Made by a program: the position numbers and the translations under genes. 64,000 nt of DNA from the NCBI RefSeq assembly GCF_016925635.1, contig NZ_CP070490.1, positions 4,470,001-4,534,000 on the forward strand, in the 5' to 3' direction. The notes beneath the pieces were generated by a model. It searched no databases, was not told the DNA's origin, and saw only the letters and a list, made by a program, of their open reading frames with translations. Every line of letters begins with the position of its first letter. Position 1 is the first letter of the stretch. Positions 1 through 9,400 of the stretch are shown here, in pieces. Source of the stretch: Lysinibacillus fusiformis (GTDB lineage: Bacteria > Bacillota > Bacilli > Bacillales_A > Planococcaceae).

Positions 1-210
1 CGTCACAATCGCACTTATAATCCCAACGATAAAACTTTCTGTCCACATATAGGTAAAGATCCCCGCATAAGCCCCCCAAACAAATAACCCACCATGCGCA
101 AAATTCAATACATCCATTAAACCGAAAATTAACGTCAAACCAGCTGCTAGTAGAAAAATTAACATCCCCGTGGCCAAGCCATTAATGATTAAATTGACGA
201 ATAACTCCAA
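1..210 (-). CDS. livH: Branched-chain amino acid ABC permease LivH, N-terminal part
   Basis: This is the first 70 codons of an inner-membrane permease; the rest lies beyond the left edge. It reads hydrophobically from the start, with the LivH-like stretch GLTLIFGLMDVLNFAHGG, typical of the permease that forms the channel of LIV/amide importers. I chose the TTG at 210 because an in-frame stop lies just upstream and a strong ribosome binding site (GGGGGTGA) precedes it. That site overlaps the end of livF, so translation is probably coupled. A second permease, LivM, would be expected next, outside the window. Confidence 0.85.
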   Translation of the reverse strand, partial: MELFVNLIINGLATGMLIFLLAAGLTLIFGLMDVLNFAHGGLFVWGAYAGIFTYMWTESFIVGIISAIVT

Positions 211-225
211 TGATGGTCACCCCCT

Positions 226-933
226 CTATCCAATGCCAAGATACTTACGCTTTAGTTCTTCATCATAAATCAAATCCTGCATATTGCCCGAATTTACGGT
301 TCTGCCATCATCGATTAATGTATAGGTATCACCAATTCGACTAGCCATCATAAAGTTTTGCTCAACCAGGACAATGGACGTTTTCTTTTTCATTTCCACA
401 ATCGCTTCCATCACTTTTTCCACAACAATAGGAGCAAGTCCCTTGGAAGGCTCATCTATCAATATTAATTGGCTATCATTGATAAAGGCTCTCGCCATGG
501 ACAGCATTTGCTTTTGACCACCAGATAAATGCCCGCCAGCCTTTTTCCAAAATTTCTTTAAGTCAGGAAACAGCTCCAGCACATATTGCTGTCGCTCTAA
601 TGTCGCCGTATCCTCCTTGCGCATCGCTACCTTCATATTTTCCTCTACCGTTAAATCTGCAAAAATCCCTTGATTTTCAGGCACATAGCCAATCCCTAAT
701 TTCGCCACCTTATAGGTGGGGCTCTTTTTAATCGAATGAGAGCGAAAGGCAATGTCACCCTTTGTTGCAGGCGTTAATCCCATTATTGTTTTCAGAGTGG
801 TCGTTTTTCCTGCGCCATTACGTCCAAGAAGTACTGTAACCTGCCCCTCCTTCGCTTCAAAATTAACGCCCTGTAATATATGATATTGGCCGATATGCGT
901 GTGAACCTCATTTAATGTCAGTAAGGTGGTCAT
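226..933 (-). CDS. livF: Branched-chain amino acid ABC transporter ATPase LivF
   Basis: Cytoplasmic ATPase of 235 aa that powers import together with LivG. It shows a Walker A motif (GRNGAGKTT, about residues 38-46), the ABC signature LSGGQ, Walker B (LILIDEP) and the switch histidine replaced by the LivF-typical VLVEQN. Length fits the family. Its start overlaps the end of livG by 26 bases, as in a tightly coupled operon. The exact substrate (branched-chain amino acids, amides or urea) cannot be told from the ATPase alone. Confidence 0.93.
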   Translation of the reverse strand: MTTLLTLNEVHTHIGQYHILQGVNFEAKEGQVTVLLGRNGAGKTTTLKTIMGLTPATKGDIAFRSHSIKKSPTYKVAKLGIGYVPENQGIFADLTVEENMKVAMRKEDTATLERQQYVLELFPDLKKFWKKAGGHLSGGQKQMLSMARAFINDSQLILIDEPSKGLAPIVVEKVMEAIVEMKKKTSIVLVEQNFMMASRIGDTYTLIDDGRTVNSGNMQDLIYDEELKRKYLGIG

Positions 934-1684
934 CGTACAGCCCTCCTAAATATGCATGTTGCACAGTATCATTATTCATAATTTCCTCTGGTGAGCCATC
1001 TGCTAATAACTGACCATTGAACAACACCATAATGGAATCCGATAAATCTAAAATCATATCCATTTTGTGTTCTATGAGCAAAATGGTTTTATCTCCTTGC
1101 TGTTTAATGCTCCGAATGACTTCTAAAATTGTAGGAACTTCCTCTAATGACATCCCTGCCGTTGGTTCATCGAGCAGCAAAATTTCTGTATCTAACGCGA
1201 GTAGCATGGCTATCTCAAGCTTTCTTTTCTCTCCGTGGGATAGCATCGTTGTAAGAGCATCTCGTTTATTGTCGAGTAAAACGAGTGCCAATAACTCCTC
1301 CGCTTTTTCCGTAATCGCCTTATAGCTTTTGTAATGGCGGAATAGCTGGTAACGAATTTTCTCCTTGGATTGGACGGCTAAACGGACATTTTCGAGAACC
1401 GTTAAGTTTGGAAAAACATTGGTGATTTGAAAAGATCGTCCCAATCCCATACGTGTTCTTTCGATAGCCGACTTTTGTGCAAGTGATTGCCCTTTAAAAT
1501 AAACATCACCCGCAGTTGGCTTTAGCTCACCACTAAGCAAATTAAAGAATGTTGTTTTCCCAGCACCATTCGGCCCAATAATGGACTTCAAATGCTTCTC
1601 TGGCATTTGAAAATTAACGCCGTCCACAGCCGTGTGTCCGCCAAAACGGATTGTTAAATTATCAGTGTATAATAGCGGCTCCAT
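908..1684 (-). CDS. livG: Branched-chain amino acid ABC transporter ATPase LivG
   Basis: Second ATPase of the importer, 258 aa. Walker A (GPNGAGKTT) lies near residue 38, the signature is the LivG-type LSHGEKRKLEIA, and Walker B reads ILLLDEPTAG. The C-terminal extension after the nucleotide-binding domain (ending AYLGGLYDDH) is characteristic of LivG and absent from LivF. It sits about 60 bases downstream of the binding-protein gene and overlaps livF, so the four genes form one transcription unit. Confidence 0.93.
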   Translation of the reverse strand: MEPLLYTDNLTIRFGGHTAVDGVNFQMPEKHLKSIIGPNGAGKTTFFNLLSGELKPTAGDVYFKGQSLAQKSAIERTRMGLGRSFQITNVFPNLTVLENVRLAVQSKEKIRYQLFRHYKSYKAITEKAEELLALVLLDNKRDALTTMLSHGEKRKLEIAMLLALDTEILLLDEPTAGMSLEEVPTILEVIRSIKQQGDKTILLIEHKMDMILDLSDSIMVLFNGQLLADGSPEEIMNNDTVQHAYLGGLYDDHLTDIK

Positions 1685-1745
1685 TCTCTACTCCCTTTCC
1701 TTCTAATAGATATGTAGAGAGACAGCCATGCTGCCTCTCATTTGT

Positions 1746-2984
1746 TTAATTCATAACAGGAGGTGCCGTTTCCTCAGGACTTAACTCCCGAATAAGCACT
1801 GGTACTGGATAATCCACACCATCTTGTTGCTCTAAGCGAATCGAATACATCGATTGAAGAGCCTGATGATCCTCTTCACGGAACGTCATCGTACCTTTTG
1901 GTGTCTCAAATGACATACCCTCCATTATGTCGATCAGCTTATTGGCATCTACATCCCCATCCGACTGTTTCAATGCCTCCACAACAGCAATCGCCGCAGA
2001 CATACCACCAGGAGTAAATAAGTCAGGCACTTCGTTGAAACGTTTCTGGTGTTCATCAACTAACCATTTATTGACATCATTTTGCGGTAGCGTATGATAA
2101 TACACCGAGAAGCCTTCCATCCCAACCAATGGATTCATAAATTGAAGTGCAATAATGTCCGGTGCACCCGTCGAAATCTTAATGCCCTTTTCTTGAATTT
2201 TAAGATCAGCAATTTGATTCCACGGTGAATTTGCCCCAGCCCAGACAACAAACAAATAATCAGGCTTCGTATCAATCACCTTTTGCAAATTGGATGTAAA
2301 GTCTGTTGCTGCAGGATCTGCATATTCCTCAAGTACAATTTCAGCCCCTAATTTCTCCGCTGCCGTTTTAAAGGCATTCACCCCATCCCAGCCAAACGAA
2401 TAATCTGGCGCAAATGTAGCAATCTTCACACCTTTGCCCGCAATAGCCGCTGCCGCAGCATACGCATCCTGTGATGAATTACGACCTGTACGGAAAATAT
2501 ACTCATTAAACTCGGAACCCGTAATACTGTCAGCCACTGCTGGCTCTACCACCATAATTTTTTCATACTCCTCAGCAAGTGGTAAAACAGCGAGCGTATC
2601 ACCCGAACTCGAAGAACCGACTAAAAAATCAACCTGATCATCTTCCAAAAGCTTTGTCGCCTTCTGCACAGCCACCTCTGGCTTCGTCTCCGTATCCTCA
2701 TACACAATCTCTATTTTCTTACCATTGACCTCCATCGTGCCACCTGTTGCATACTCAATCCCTAAATCAAACCCACGCTGCGTCTGCTTTCCATATGACT
2801 CAAGCGCCCCCGTTAACGAAGCAAGCACCCCAATCTTAATTGTGCCCCCTTTTGCTGTCACCGCCTTCGTCTCACCACCAGAAGAATCTGCATCCGTTGC
2901 ATCATCCTCTGTGTCTTCCCCATTACAAGCCACCAACACCACAGCCAACATCACGAAAAGAAACCAATACCACTGCTTCCTCAT
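1746..2984 (-). CDS. ABC transporter substrate-binding lipoprotein (amino acid/amide type)
   Basis: Extracellular substrate-binding lipoprotein of 412 aa. Residues 1-20 are a lipoprotein signal peptide with lipobox LVAC, cysteine 20 being the predicted lipidation site. After an acidic linker comes a type I periplasmic-binding fold of the Peripla_BP_6 class, starting KIGVLASLTGALESYG. It is the first gene of the liv operon and would deliver ligand to LivHM-LivFG. The ligand is not certain: this family covers branched-chain amino acids, short-chain amides and urea. A promoter candidate and a cre-like palindrome lie just upstream. Confidence 0.88.
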   Translation of the reverse strand: MRKQWYWFLFVMLAVVLVACNGEDTEDDATDADSSGGETKAVTAKGGTIKIGVLASLTGALESYGKQTQRGFDLGIEYATGGTMEVNGKKIEIVYEDTETKPEVAVQKATKLLEDDQVDFLVGSSSSGDTLAVLPLAEEYEKIMVVEPAVADSITGSEFNEYIFRTGRNSSQDAYAAAAAIAGKGVKIATFAPDYSFGWDGVNAFKTAAEKLGAEIVLEEYADPAATDFTSNLQKVIDTKPDYLFVVWAGANSPWNQIADLKIQEKGIKISTGAPDIIALQFMNPLVGMEGFSVYYHTLPQNDVNKWLVDEHQKRFNEVPDLFTPGGMSAAIAVVEALKQSDGDVDANKLIDIMEGMSFETPKGTMTFREEDHQALQSMYSIRLEQQDGVDYPVPVLIRELSPEETAPPVMN

Positions 2985-3013
2985 CCCATATCCCCCTTCA
3001 AAATAAGCTCCCT

Positions 3014-3027
3014 AGAAAGCGCTTTCT
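3014..3027. promoter_or_regulatory. CcpA cre-like operator
   Basis: A perfect 14-bp palindrome, AGAAAGCGCTTTCT, close to the Bacillus cre consensus TGWAANCGNTNWCA. It lies 30 bases upstream of the binding-protein start and downstream of the promoter candidate, a placement that in Bacillus normally gives glucose repression by blocking transcription. CcpA control is inferred from the motif only. Confidence 0.6.
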
Positions 3028-3041
3028 TGCTTTGACAACAC

Positions 3042-3073
3042 TATATAAAAGTCCAGTTACAAATTAGTTACAA
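3042..3073 (-). promoter_or_regulatory. Candidate promoter of the liv operon
   Basis: On the minus strand a TTGTAA box at 3068-3073 is followed after 18 bases by TTTATA and overlapping TATATA. It is the best sigma-A-like match upstream of the binding-protein gene, and the cre-like palindrome lies just downstream. The spacing is loose, so this is a weak call. Confidence 0.35.
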
Positions 3074-3105
3074 AAATGCTTTGCACTTTAGTGCAGAGCA
3101 TTTTT
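3072..3105. terminator. Symmetric hairpin between divergent genes
   Basis: The arms AAAAATGCTTTGCAC and GTGCAGAGCATTTTT pair around a TTTA loop with one mismatch and carry A and T tracts on both sides, so it could act as a rho-independent terminator in either direction. No gene visibly ends into it, since the flanking genes diverge. It may be a relic or may insulate the two promoters. Confidence 0.5.
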
Positions 3106-3287
3106 ATGTCCCGAAAGTGTAGCGTAGCGCCTACGAATGCGATTATTCATAGCGACGATAATCTACAAATTGGGCATTTATGGTATTGTTACTTTAAGTA
3201 TTTTAAAGAAGAGTGAACAGTGTAGGATATTTATGTAACAACTCGTATTATCTTTACTAAACACCTAAAAAAAGAGAGGGAATTTTA

Positions 3288-4199
3288 ATGAGTGAATATT
3301 ATTCTAGACATTTTAATCTTGAAAAAGTAAGTGAAGGTATTTATGCCGCTATTGCAAAGGATGGTGGTGGCGCGTTTGGAAATGCTGGTGTCATTGATTT
3401 AGGGGACAAAACCATTATTTTTGATACATTTAACACGCAACAAGCAGCTGAAGATCTAAGAAATATAGCTGTACATATTACAAATAAACCCGTCTCTTGG
3501 GTAATTAACAGTCATTTCCATAGTGATCATACGAGAGGAAACCAAGTATTTAAAGATTGTCATATTGTTTCTAGTCAAATAACACTTCAACAAATGAAAG
3601 AAAACCATCCAGCAAAAATTGCTGAACAAAAGGCAGATTTAGAAGGGTTAAAAAAATACATTGCCTCCCTTGTCGCTTCCACTGACATACAAAAAATGAA
3701 TGAAATAAGTTTTTTAAAAGAAATGGAAAGCTCAATCCCTGACCTGGAATTAGTTTTGCCGCAATATACTTTTACTCATGAATTTACTATTTCCGGAACA
3801 GAACGTACCGCTAGAATAATGACACTGGGAGGTGGTCATTCTCCCTGTGATTCTTTTCTTTATATACCTGAAGATGAAATCATATTTATGGCTGACCTTC
3901 TATTTGTCGGTATGCATCCATCATTTTTCCCTTATTCCAATCCAACACAATGGGAAAATATTTTAGAAGAAGTAAATAACTTGGCCATTCAAAAAGCTAT
4001 CCCTGGTCACGGTTCAGTAGGATCTAAAAAAGATATAGTGAAGCTTAAAAACTACATTAATGAAATGAATTTGTTATCAAAAAAAATTAGGAACATGGAA
4101 GACGTTTCAATACCTACAGCATATCAAGATTGGACAACTATCCATATCGACGTTATGGAATTTGTAGCTACGATATATAAAGAAAGACAAAAACGTTGA
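3288..4199 (+). CDS. Metallo-beta-lactamase-fold hydrolase
   Basis: Cytoplasmic hydrolase of 303 aa (no signal peptide) of the MBL fold superfamily. The metal-binding motif HFHSDH occupies residues 76-81, followed by later ligands in GGGHSPCDS, MADLLF and the C-terminal PGHGS. Start is an ATG with AGAGGG eight bases upstream. The superfamily spans glyoxalase II, quorum-quenching lactonases and true lactamases; lack of a signal peptide argues against a secreted beta-lactamase. It stands alone on the plus strand with its own terminator. Substrate unknown. Confidence 0.8.
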   Translation: MSEYYSRHFNLEKVSEGIYAAIAKDGGGAFGNAGVIDLGDKTIIFDTFNTQQAAEDLRNIAVHITNKPVSWVINSHFHSDHTRGNQVFKDCHIVSSQITLQQMKENHPAKIAEQKADLEGLKKYIASLVASTDIQKMNEISFLKEMESSIPDLELVLPQYTFTHEFTISGTERTARIMTLGGGHSPCDSFLYIPEDEIIFMADLLFVGMHPSFFPYSNPTQWENILEEVNNLAIQKAIPGHGSVGSKKDIVKLKNYINEMNLLSKKIRNMEDVSIPTAYQDWTTIHIDVMEFVATIYKERQKR

Positions 4200-4220
4200 A
4201 TGTACAACATTTTTGTCTTT
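4183..4220 (+). terminator. Rho-independent terminator of the MBL hydrolase gene
   Basis: A 16-bp stem with one mismatch: AAAGACAAAAACGTTG pairs with CAACATTTTTGTCTTT around a 6-base loop. The left arm includes the last codons and stop of the hydrolase gene. Confidence 0.75.
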
Positions 4221-4342
4221 TATATGAGGAACTATTTTTTAAGTGTTCCAAACTAGATTCTGTAATTTCCGATGAGGACAATCTACAAAAAGGATTTCAA
4301 CATATCCAATAAAATGCAGAATGTTCATTTAATGCATAACTT

Positions 4343-4885
4343 TTAACATGATGACCATTCCTGTTTCAATACACTATACAAAAATGAATCTCGCCAAACG
4401 CCATCTTTCATTAGCATATTTTCACGTAATACTCCTTCTTTTAACATTCCTACTTTTTCTAAAACCTTTGCTGATCCAATATTTCTAGGATCACAGGTTG
4501 CACAAATACGATGGAGCTTTAATTTTTCAAAGCCGAAAGTGATCATTAATTTAGCACTCTGCGTTGCTACTCCCTTCCCCCAATAATCAGGGTTCACGAT
4601 ATAGCCAATTTCCCCGACCTTATTTGTAAAATCCTTAATCATGATTTCTACCGCACCTATTAACGTTTCTTGATAAATAATCGCAAAAACATATCTTTCC
4701 CTTGGTGTTTGTGTTGCTTCATCGAGAACATCCTGAATGAATTCTTTTGTATCCTCCTCTGTATTCGGTCCCCATGTTTGAAACCTACAAACAATTTCCT
4801 GTGAGGCATATTTATGAACATCAATCCAGTCATATTGCGTGAATTCTCTTAAAAATAATTTTTCATTTGCAAGAATCACTTTCAT
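4343..4885 (-). CDS. GNAT family N-acetyltransferase (RimJ/RimL-like)
   Basis: Acetyl-CoA-dependent N-acetyltransferase of 180 aa. The GNAT fold is visible: an N-terminal LFLREFTQYDW strand/helix, the acetyl-CoA loop region YWGKGVATQSAKLMITFGF, and the C-terminal RNIGSAKVLEKVGMLKEG motif typical of RimJ/RimL-like enzymes. The acceptor could be a protein N-terminus, amino sugar or drug. It overlaps the upstream alpha/beta hydrolase gene by 23 bases, so the two are probably co-transcribed. Confidence 0.85.
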   Translation of the reverse strand: MKVILANEKLFLREFTQYDWIDVHKYASQEIVCRFQTWGPNTEEDTKEFIQDVLDEATQTPRERYVFAIIYQETLIGAVEIMIKDFTNKVGEIGYIVNPDYWGKGVATQSAKLMITFGFEKLKLHRICATCDPRNIGSAKVLEKVGMLKEGVLRENMLMKDGVWRDSFLYSVLKQEWSSC

Positions 4886-5699
4886 CCACCCCTCCCTCTA
4901 CACGATTCAACCATTCACTCATCAGCTTGGTAAACAATTCAGCTTGTTCGATCTGCAAATTATGCCCCGCCCTATCTAATATGGCAAAAGTTGCTCTAGG
5001 AAATTTTTCTAAAATCGAAAAAGCATCTTTATAGCCAACAACGGAATCTTGTTTTCCAAGTAAAAAGAGACTTGGCTTGTCAAAGGACTGTTCGTCAACG
5101 GCAAAGGAAAATCCATAGCTTTGCTGAATTTTTTCTAAAAATGCCTGATCTGCTAGGTTACACCCTGCCAACACCTCTGTTGTATAGCGCTCCCAATTAT
5201 AGGCATCTAAGACGACTTGATTAGCCCCAAAATCATCTTGCTCCTGCTGACTTAATGTTGATAAAAAAGCAGCATCTGCTTGTACAATACAATGCTGTGG
5301 CACTGTACGTTGCTCTTTTTCAGGAATGATGAGAGGACAAATAAGGGCAGCACCTAAAAGTTGATCGACTGACGTTCTCATAATACCGCGCGCTAAATAG
5401 CCACCGTAAGATTCACCCACCAACAAGTAGGATTCATTTGGAATGATTGTGTGTATCAATTCGATGATTGCTTCTAGCATTTCATCTGAGTTCTGAATCG
5501 ATGAATAGTCTGTTGTCTTCCCCATTCCTGGAAGATCAATATAGATACGCTTCCATCCTTCTCGCTCTATAAAAACAGGCTCCATACATCCCTTCATCAA
5601 ACGATGATCAGGAGAAAAACCATGTAGCATGATAATAGGTGTCCCTGTTCCAATAACTTCATAGTAAATATTCGCTTTATTCGTCTGATAAAATGACAT
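4863..5699 (-). CDS. Alpha/beta hydrolase
   Basis: Cytoplasmic alpha/beta-fold hydrolase, 278 aa. It has the oxyanion-hole motif LHGFS near residue 25, the nucleophile elbow GESYGG with Ser97, a probable acid in GKQDSVVG and the catalytic histidine in RAGHNLQ near the C-terminus. Substrate is unknown; the fold covers esterases, lipases and peptidases. First gene of a two-gene unit with the GNAT gene. The 42-bp tandem array begins about 60 bases upstream, so any promoter must lie in that short gap, within the array or beyond it. Confidence 0.85.
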   Translation of the reverse strand: MSFYQTNKANIYYEVIGTGTPIIMLHGFSPDHRLMKGCMEPVFIEREGWKRIYIDLPGMGKTTDYSSIQNSDEMLEAIIELIHTIIPNESYLLVGESYGGYLARGIMRTSVDQLLGAALICPLIIPEKEQRTVPQHCIVQADAAFLSTLSQQEQDDFGANQVVLDAYNWERYTTEVLAGCNLADQAFLEKIQQSYGFSFAVDEQSFDKPSLFLLGKQDSVVGYKDAFSILEKFPRATFAILDRAGHNLQIEQAELFTKLMSEWLNRVEGGVDESDSCK

Positions 5700-5758
5700 T
5701 GTTGTTCCTCCAAATACGGTACATTTTTGTACATTGTATATAGTCTACTCCACAGTTG

Positions 5759-6388
5759 GAGCGGGTTGACACGGTTTATGAGCGGCTTTCCTCTTTGATT
5801 GAGCGCTTTGACCACACTTAGGAGCGGCTCTCTCCTTAGTTGGAGCGCTTTGACTCCACTTAGGAGCGGCTCTCTCCTTAGTTGCAGCGCTTTGACCACA
5901 CTTAGGAGCGGCTCTCTCCTTAGTTGGAGCGCTTTGACTCCACTTAGGAGCGGCTCTCTCCTTAGTTGGAGCGCTTTGACCACACTTAGGAGCGGCTCTA
6001 CTCATAGTTGGAGCGCCTTGACCACACTTAGGAGCGGCTCTCTCCTTACTTAGAGCGCTTTGACTTCACTTAGGAGCGGCTCTACTCTCAGTTGGAGCGC
6101 CTTGACCACACTTAGGAGCGGCTCTCTCCTTACTTAGAGCGCTCTGACCACACTTAGGAGCGGCTCTCTCCTTAGTTAGAGCGCTTTAATCCCACTTAGG
6201 AGCGGCTCTCTCCTTAGTTGGAGCCCTTTGACTCCACTCAGGAGCGGCTCTCTCCTTAGTTAGAGCGCTTTAATCCCACTTAGGAGCGGCTCTCTCCTTA
6301 GTTGGAGCGCTTTGACATCACTTAGGAGCGGCTCTCTCCTTAGTTGGAGCGCTTTGACATCACTTAGGAGCGGCTCTCTCCTTAAAAG
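5759..6388. repeat. Tandem array of fifteen 42-bp units
   Basis: Exactly 630 bp, fifteen head-to-tail 42-bp units in perfect register. The first unit (5759-5800) is degenerate and the other fourteen are close to identical. Each unit begins GAGCGCTTTGAC and contains CACTTAGGAGCGGCTCTC followed by TCCTTAG. CTTAGGAG and CTCCTTAG form an imperfect inverted repeat around a 7-base loop. Because 42 is a multiple of three, several frames stay open, giving spurious repetitive ORFs. There are no spacers, so it is not CRISPR. It fills the gap between the STAND regulator and the hydrolase gene. Confidence 0.97.
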
Positions 6389-6425
6389 GATCACTTCCCA
6401 CACTCAATGGAGCAGTCCCATCCAA
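6389..6425. repeat. Degenerate unit of the second repeat family at the array edge
   Basis: Directly after the last 42-bp unit comes GATCACTTCCCACACTCAA then TGGAGCAG, which matches units of the other array at 19660-20286 (GATCACTTCTCACTCACTTT then GGAGCGG) better than its own neighbours. It links the two repeat families. Confidence 0.6.
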
Positions 6426-6462
6426 TACAAAATCACTCCCCTAGCCTTAAAAGCAACACTGG

Positions 6463-9400
6463 CTAACCCATTATCAAATCATAGACTGTCATGGTGGATT
6501 CCATGGGGGTTGTGTTTAGCTCCTGTTGTAATTGTTGGACACATTTTTCATACCATTTTAAGGCCAGGGAGCGGTTTTGGAGTTGGTAGTGGCTGTACAT
6601 GAGCAGACGATACGCTTCCTCCCAGAGTGCATCCTCGCGCAGGATCTTTTCTGCGAAAAAAATGGCTTTTTTATATTGCTGTTGTCTTGTTGCGTTTTGT
6701 GCCAGTCGTTCCAGGACTTCGATATATAAAAATTGTAGCTTTTCACGGTCCTGTGTAAGCCAGTCGATTTGCTTTTTTTCCGCATAGAGAGCATCCGTAT
6801 AGCTCGCTTCCGCTAATAATAGCCATTCATTGGACAACTGTGGATCAAATTCCTCCATTCCTAAGCTGTAATAATAGTGAAAGCGTTCTACATCAATTTG
6901 GAGAAAAGCGATATTTTGTAACTGATACATATTATTTTTTCGTTGAATGAAAAAGCTATCTTGTCTTGCATGACGTTGTGGCTCCAACACTTTGAGTAAT
7001 GTGTTTAAGACCACCTTAAAATCTCGATCTAAGGACTCGACACTACGATCTGGCCATAATGCCTGTGCTATTTCTTCCTTTGGTGTAAAGCGATTGCGAT
7101 GACAGTAGAGGTACACGAATAATTCCTTTGATTTATCACGCTGCCACTCTTTGTCTTCCAGCTTTCGTTGTGCTCGAATTAAATTTAAACTCCCAAAAAG
7201 ATTCATCTGTACCTCATCCTGCGGATAACTGATGCTATCCTCGACCTGAAAATAACTTTGCAATGCTAAGATAGCTGGATGCTCCATCTGACAAGTTTGA
7301 CTAAATTGAAGTAGCTCGTAAAATATCATTCGATTGCTAGGACCAAGTATCGTTGGCCTTTGTAAGAAATATTCATAGCCATTCCCCACACATAGTTGTG
7401 CAAACTGTTGAAAATACTGTTGAAACGGCTTCTTATTACACTCTTGCATGGCAATCACTGACTGATAAAATAAAACATGCATCAAGCCATTGCGATCACC
7501 GCATTCTTGAAATAATTGCTGTGTCTTCTTTAATAATTGCTTCGCTCGCCCTCTTTCTTGCTGGGAAAGGATGATTTTTACCTCTGCTAGAAGAATTAGA
7601 GCCGTCATCCACGCATCTTGAACTTGCTCTGTTTCCTGTAAGCCCAGTGCTAAGTATTTCTTAGCCGCTACCATATCTCCTAAAAAATGTTTGACAATGG
7701 CTAACCCCATATAAGGCTCAGCCTTCACACGAGATATATTAATGGCATTCATTAACGTCAACGCTTTTTCATAGGCTTGACATGCCCCCTGATGATCTGG
7801 GAAATCCATTAACAGCAGAGCATGTGCCTTTCTGATATAGCCTACCGCCTCTATGAAAATAGACTTCTCTTTTAATCCTCTGCGAATTCCATGTTGGGCA
7901 GCATACCAGGCTTCTTTGCCTTGACCTAACAATGCATAAACGAAAGCCGCCAGCAGTTCACTTTCTCGATGGGTTGCAACAAGCTGAGGCGGTAATTCAA
8001 GTCGCTGTGCTAATAACTCCTTGGCCTCCCGTAGTTGTCCAGTTCGTAGTAAAACACGAACATCGACATTCGCTCGTTGTATGACATCCACTGGCAATGC
8101 GACGTCCTCCATAAAGAGCTGTGCACCCTTGGCCTTCCCTAGGTTCACTAAATTTTCAGCATATTGCCGTTGAAGTTCTAATAATTCCTCTTTGCGTAAT
8201 GGTGTATGTTTCGCTAGCTCTAATGCTTTCTCTAGATAGGGCTCTGCTAAAGCAGGTTGAATGGTGTCTAAGTATATATGGGCTATCCCGGCTTGAGATT
8301 TTGTCATAAATAGGTGATCCCGCTGTTGCTGTGCGATGGTTGCACATTTTTCATAGGATTGTTTCGCTTTTTCATAATAAGCTCTGTAGCGATGACACTC
8401 ACCCTCGAAATAATATAATCTATAAAATTTGTCTTTTTCCTGTGCAGTAAATCGATTGATTTTTTCTAACAACCATTCAAATTGACCCGCACGTACGATT
8501 GATTCTGCATGAAGCTGTAATAGCTCCCCACAAAAGTCATGATCATTCGTTTTAAAGGCATGATACAGAACAGATTGAATATTATGACGGTCTACATAAT
8601 ACAATGCTGCTTGTTTATGAAGGTCTGCATATTGACTTGGGTGCTGTCGCCATTTCATTTCTAAAAATCGACTGAACAATGCGTGAAAACGGTATAAACC
8701 ATCTGTTGTCACTGGTTGGATAAATAAATGACGCTGGGTTAATGCATTCAGTATTTGTGCAATTTCAGCGCCATAAAACGCTTCCAATAACTCTGCAGAA
8801 AAGGTAGGAAAAATTGCTAATTTCAAAATGGTATCCTGCTCAGAAGCGGTCATCGTACTATAAACTTCTTCTGATAAGTAAGTGAATAGATCATTTGTAG
8901 AAATCGTTAGCCAATGATCCAACGAAGCATGGTGCCATTGCTCCGCCAATAAGGAAATACTAATGGCCCAGCCCTCCGTGATCTCTAATACCTTGGTCAT
9001 TTCAGCCTCGGATAAATGCACATCTACATATTCTTCAAAAAACACCGCAATTTCCTCCGTTGTAAATGCCAGTTCGTCCTCTTTCATAACCAGCCATCTT
9101 TTTTGCAGCTTTAATTTCCTCATAATATCCCAATTGGGGAGTGTTCTTGAAGCAATAATAAAATGAATGCTGGGTGGAGCAAATTCAATGATTTTTTCCA
9201 TGAAATAATTAATAGGAAAGACATGATCTATTAGATGAAAGTCGTCAATTACAATAAGTAGTGACTCCTCTATGTCACATAGGCAATTGACAAATAGCTT
9301 ATACCAACGATTGAGCTCATCCATCTTAGGAAAGCGTGACAATTGATTCCACCCATCAAAGGTATGACCAAAATTTGGTGCAATTCGCTGTATGCTAAAA

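Noticed and set aside
5597-6053. Repetitive ORFs on both strands across the first tandem array
   Set aside because: They exist because the 42-bp period is a multiple of three; several frames are open at once, with no ribosome binding site or family.
5759-6388. Possible CRISPR array
   Set aside because: Units are contiguous with no unique spacers and no cas genes nearby; the same holds for 19660-20316.
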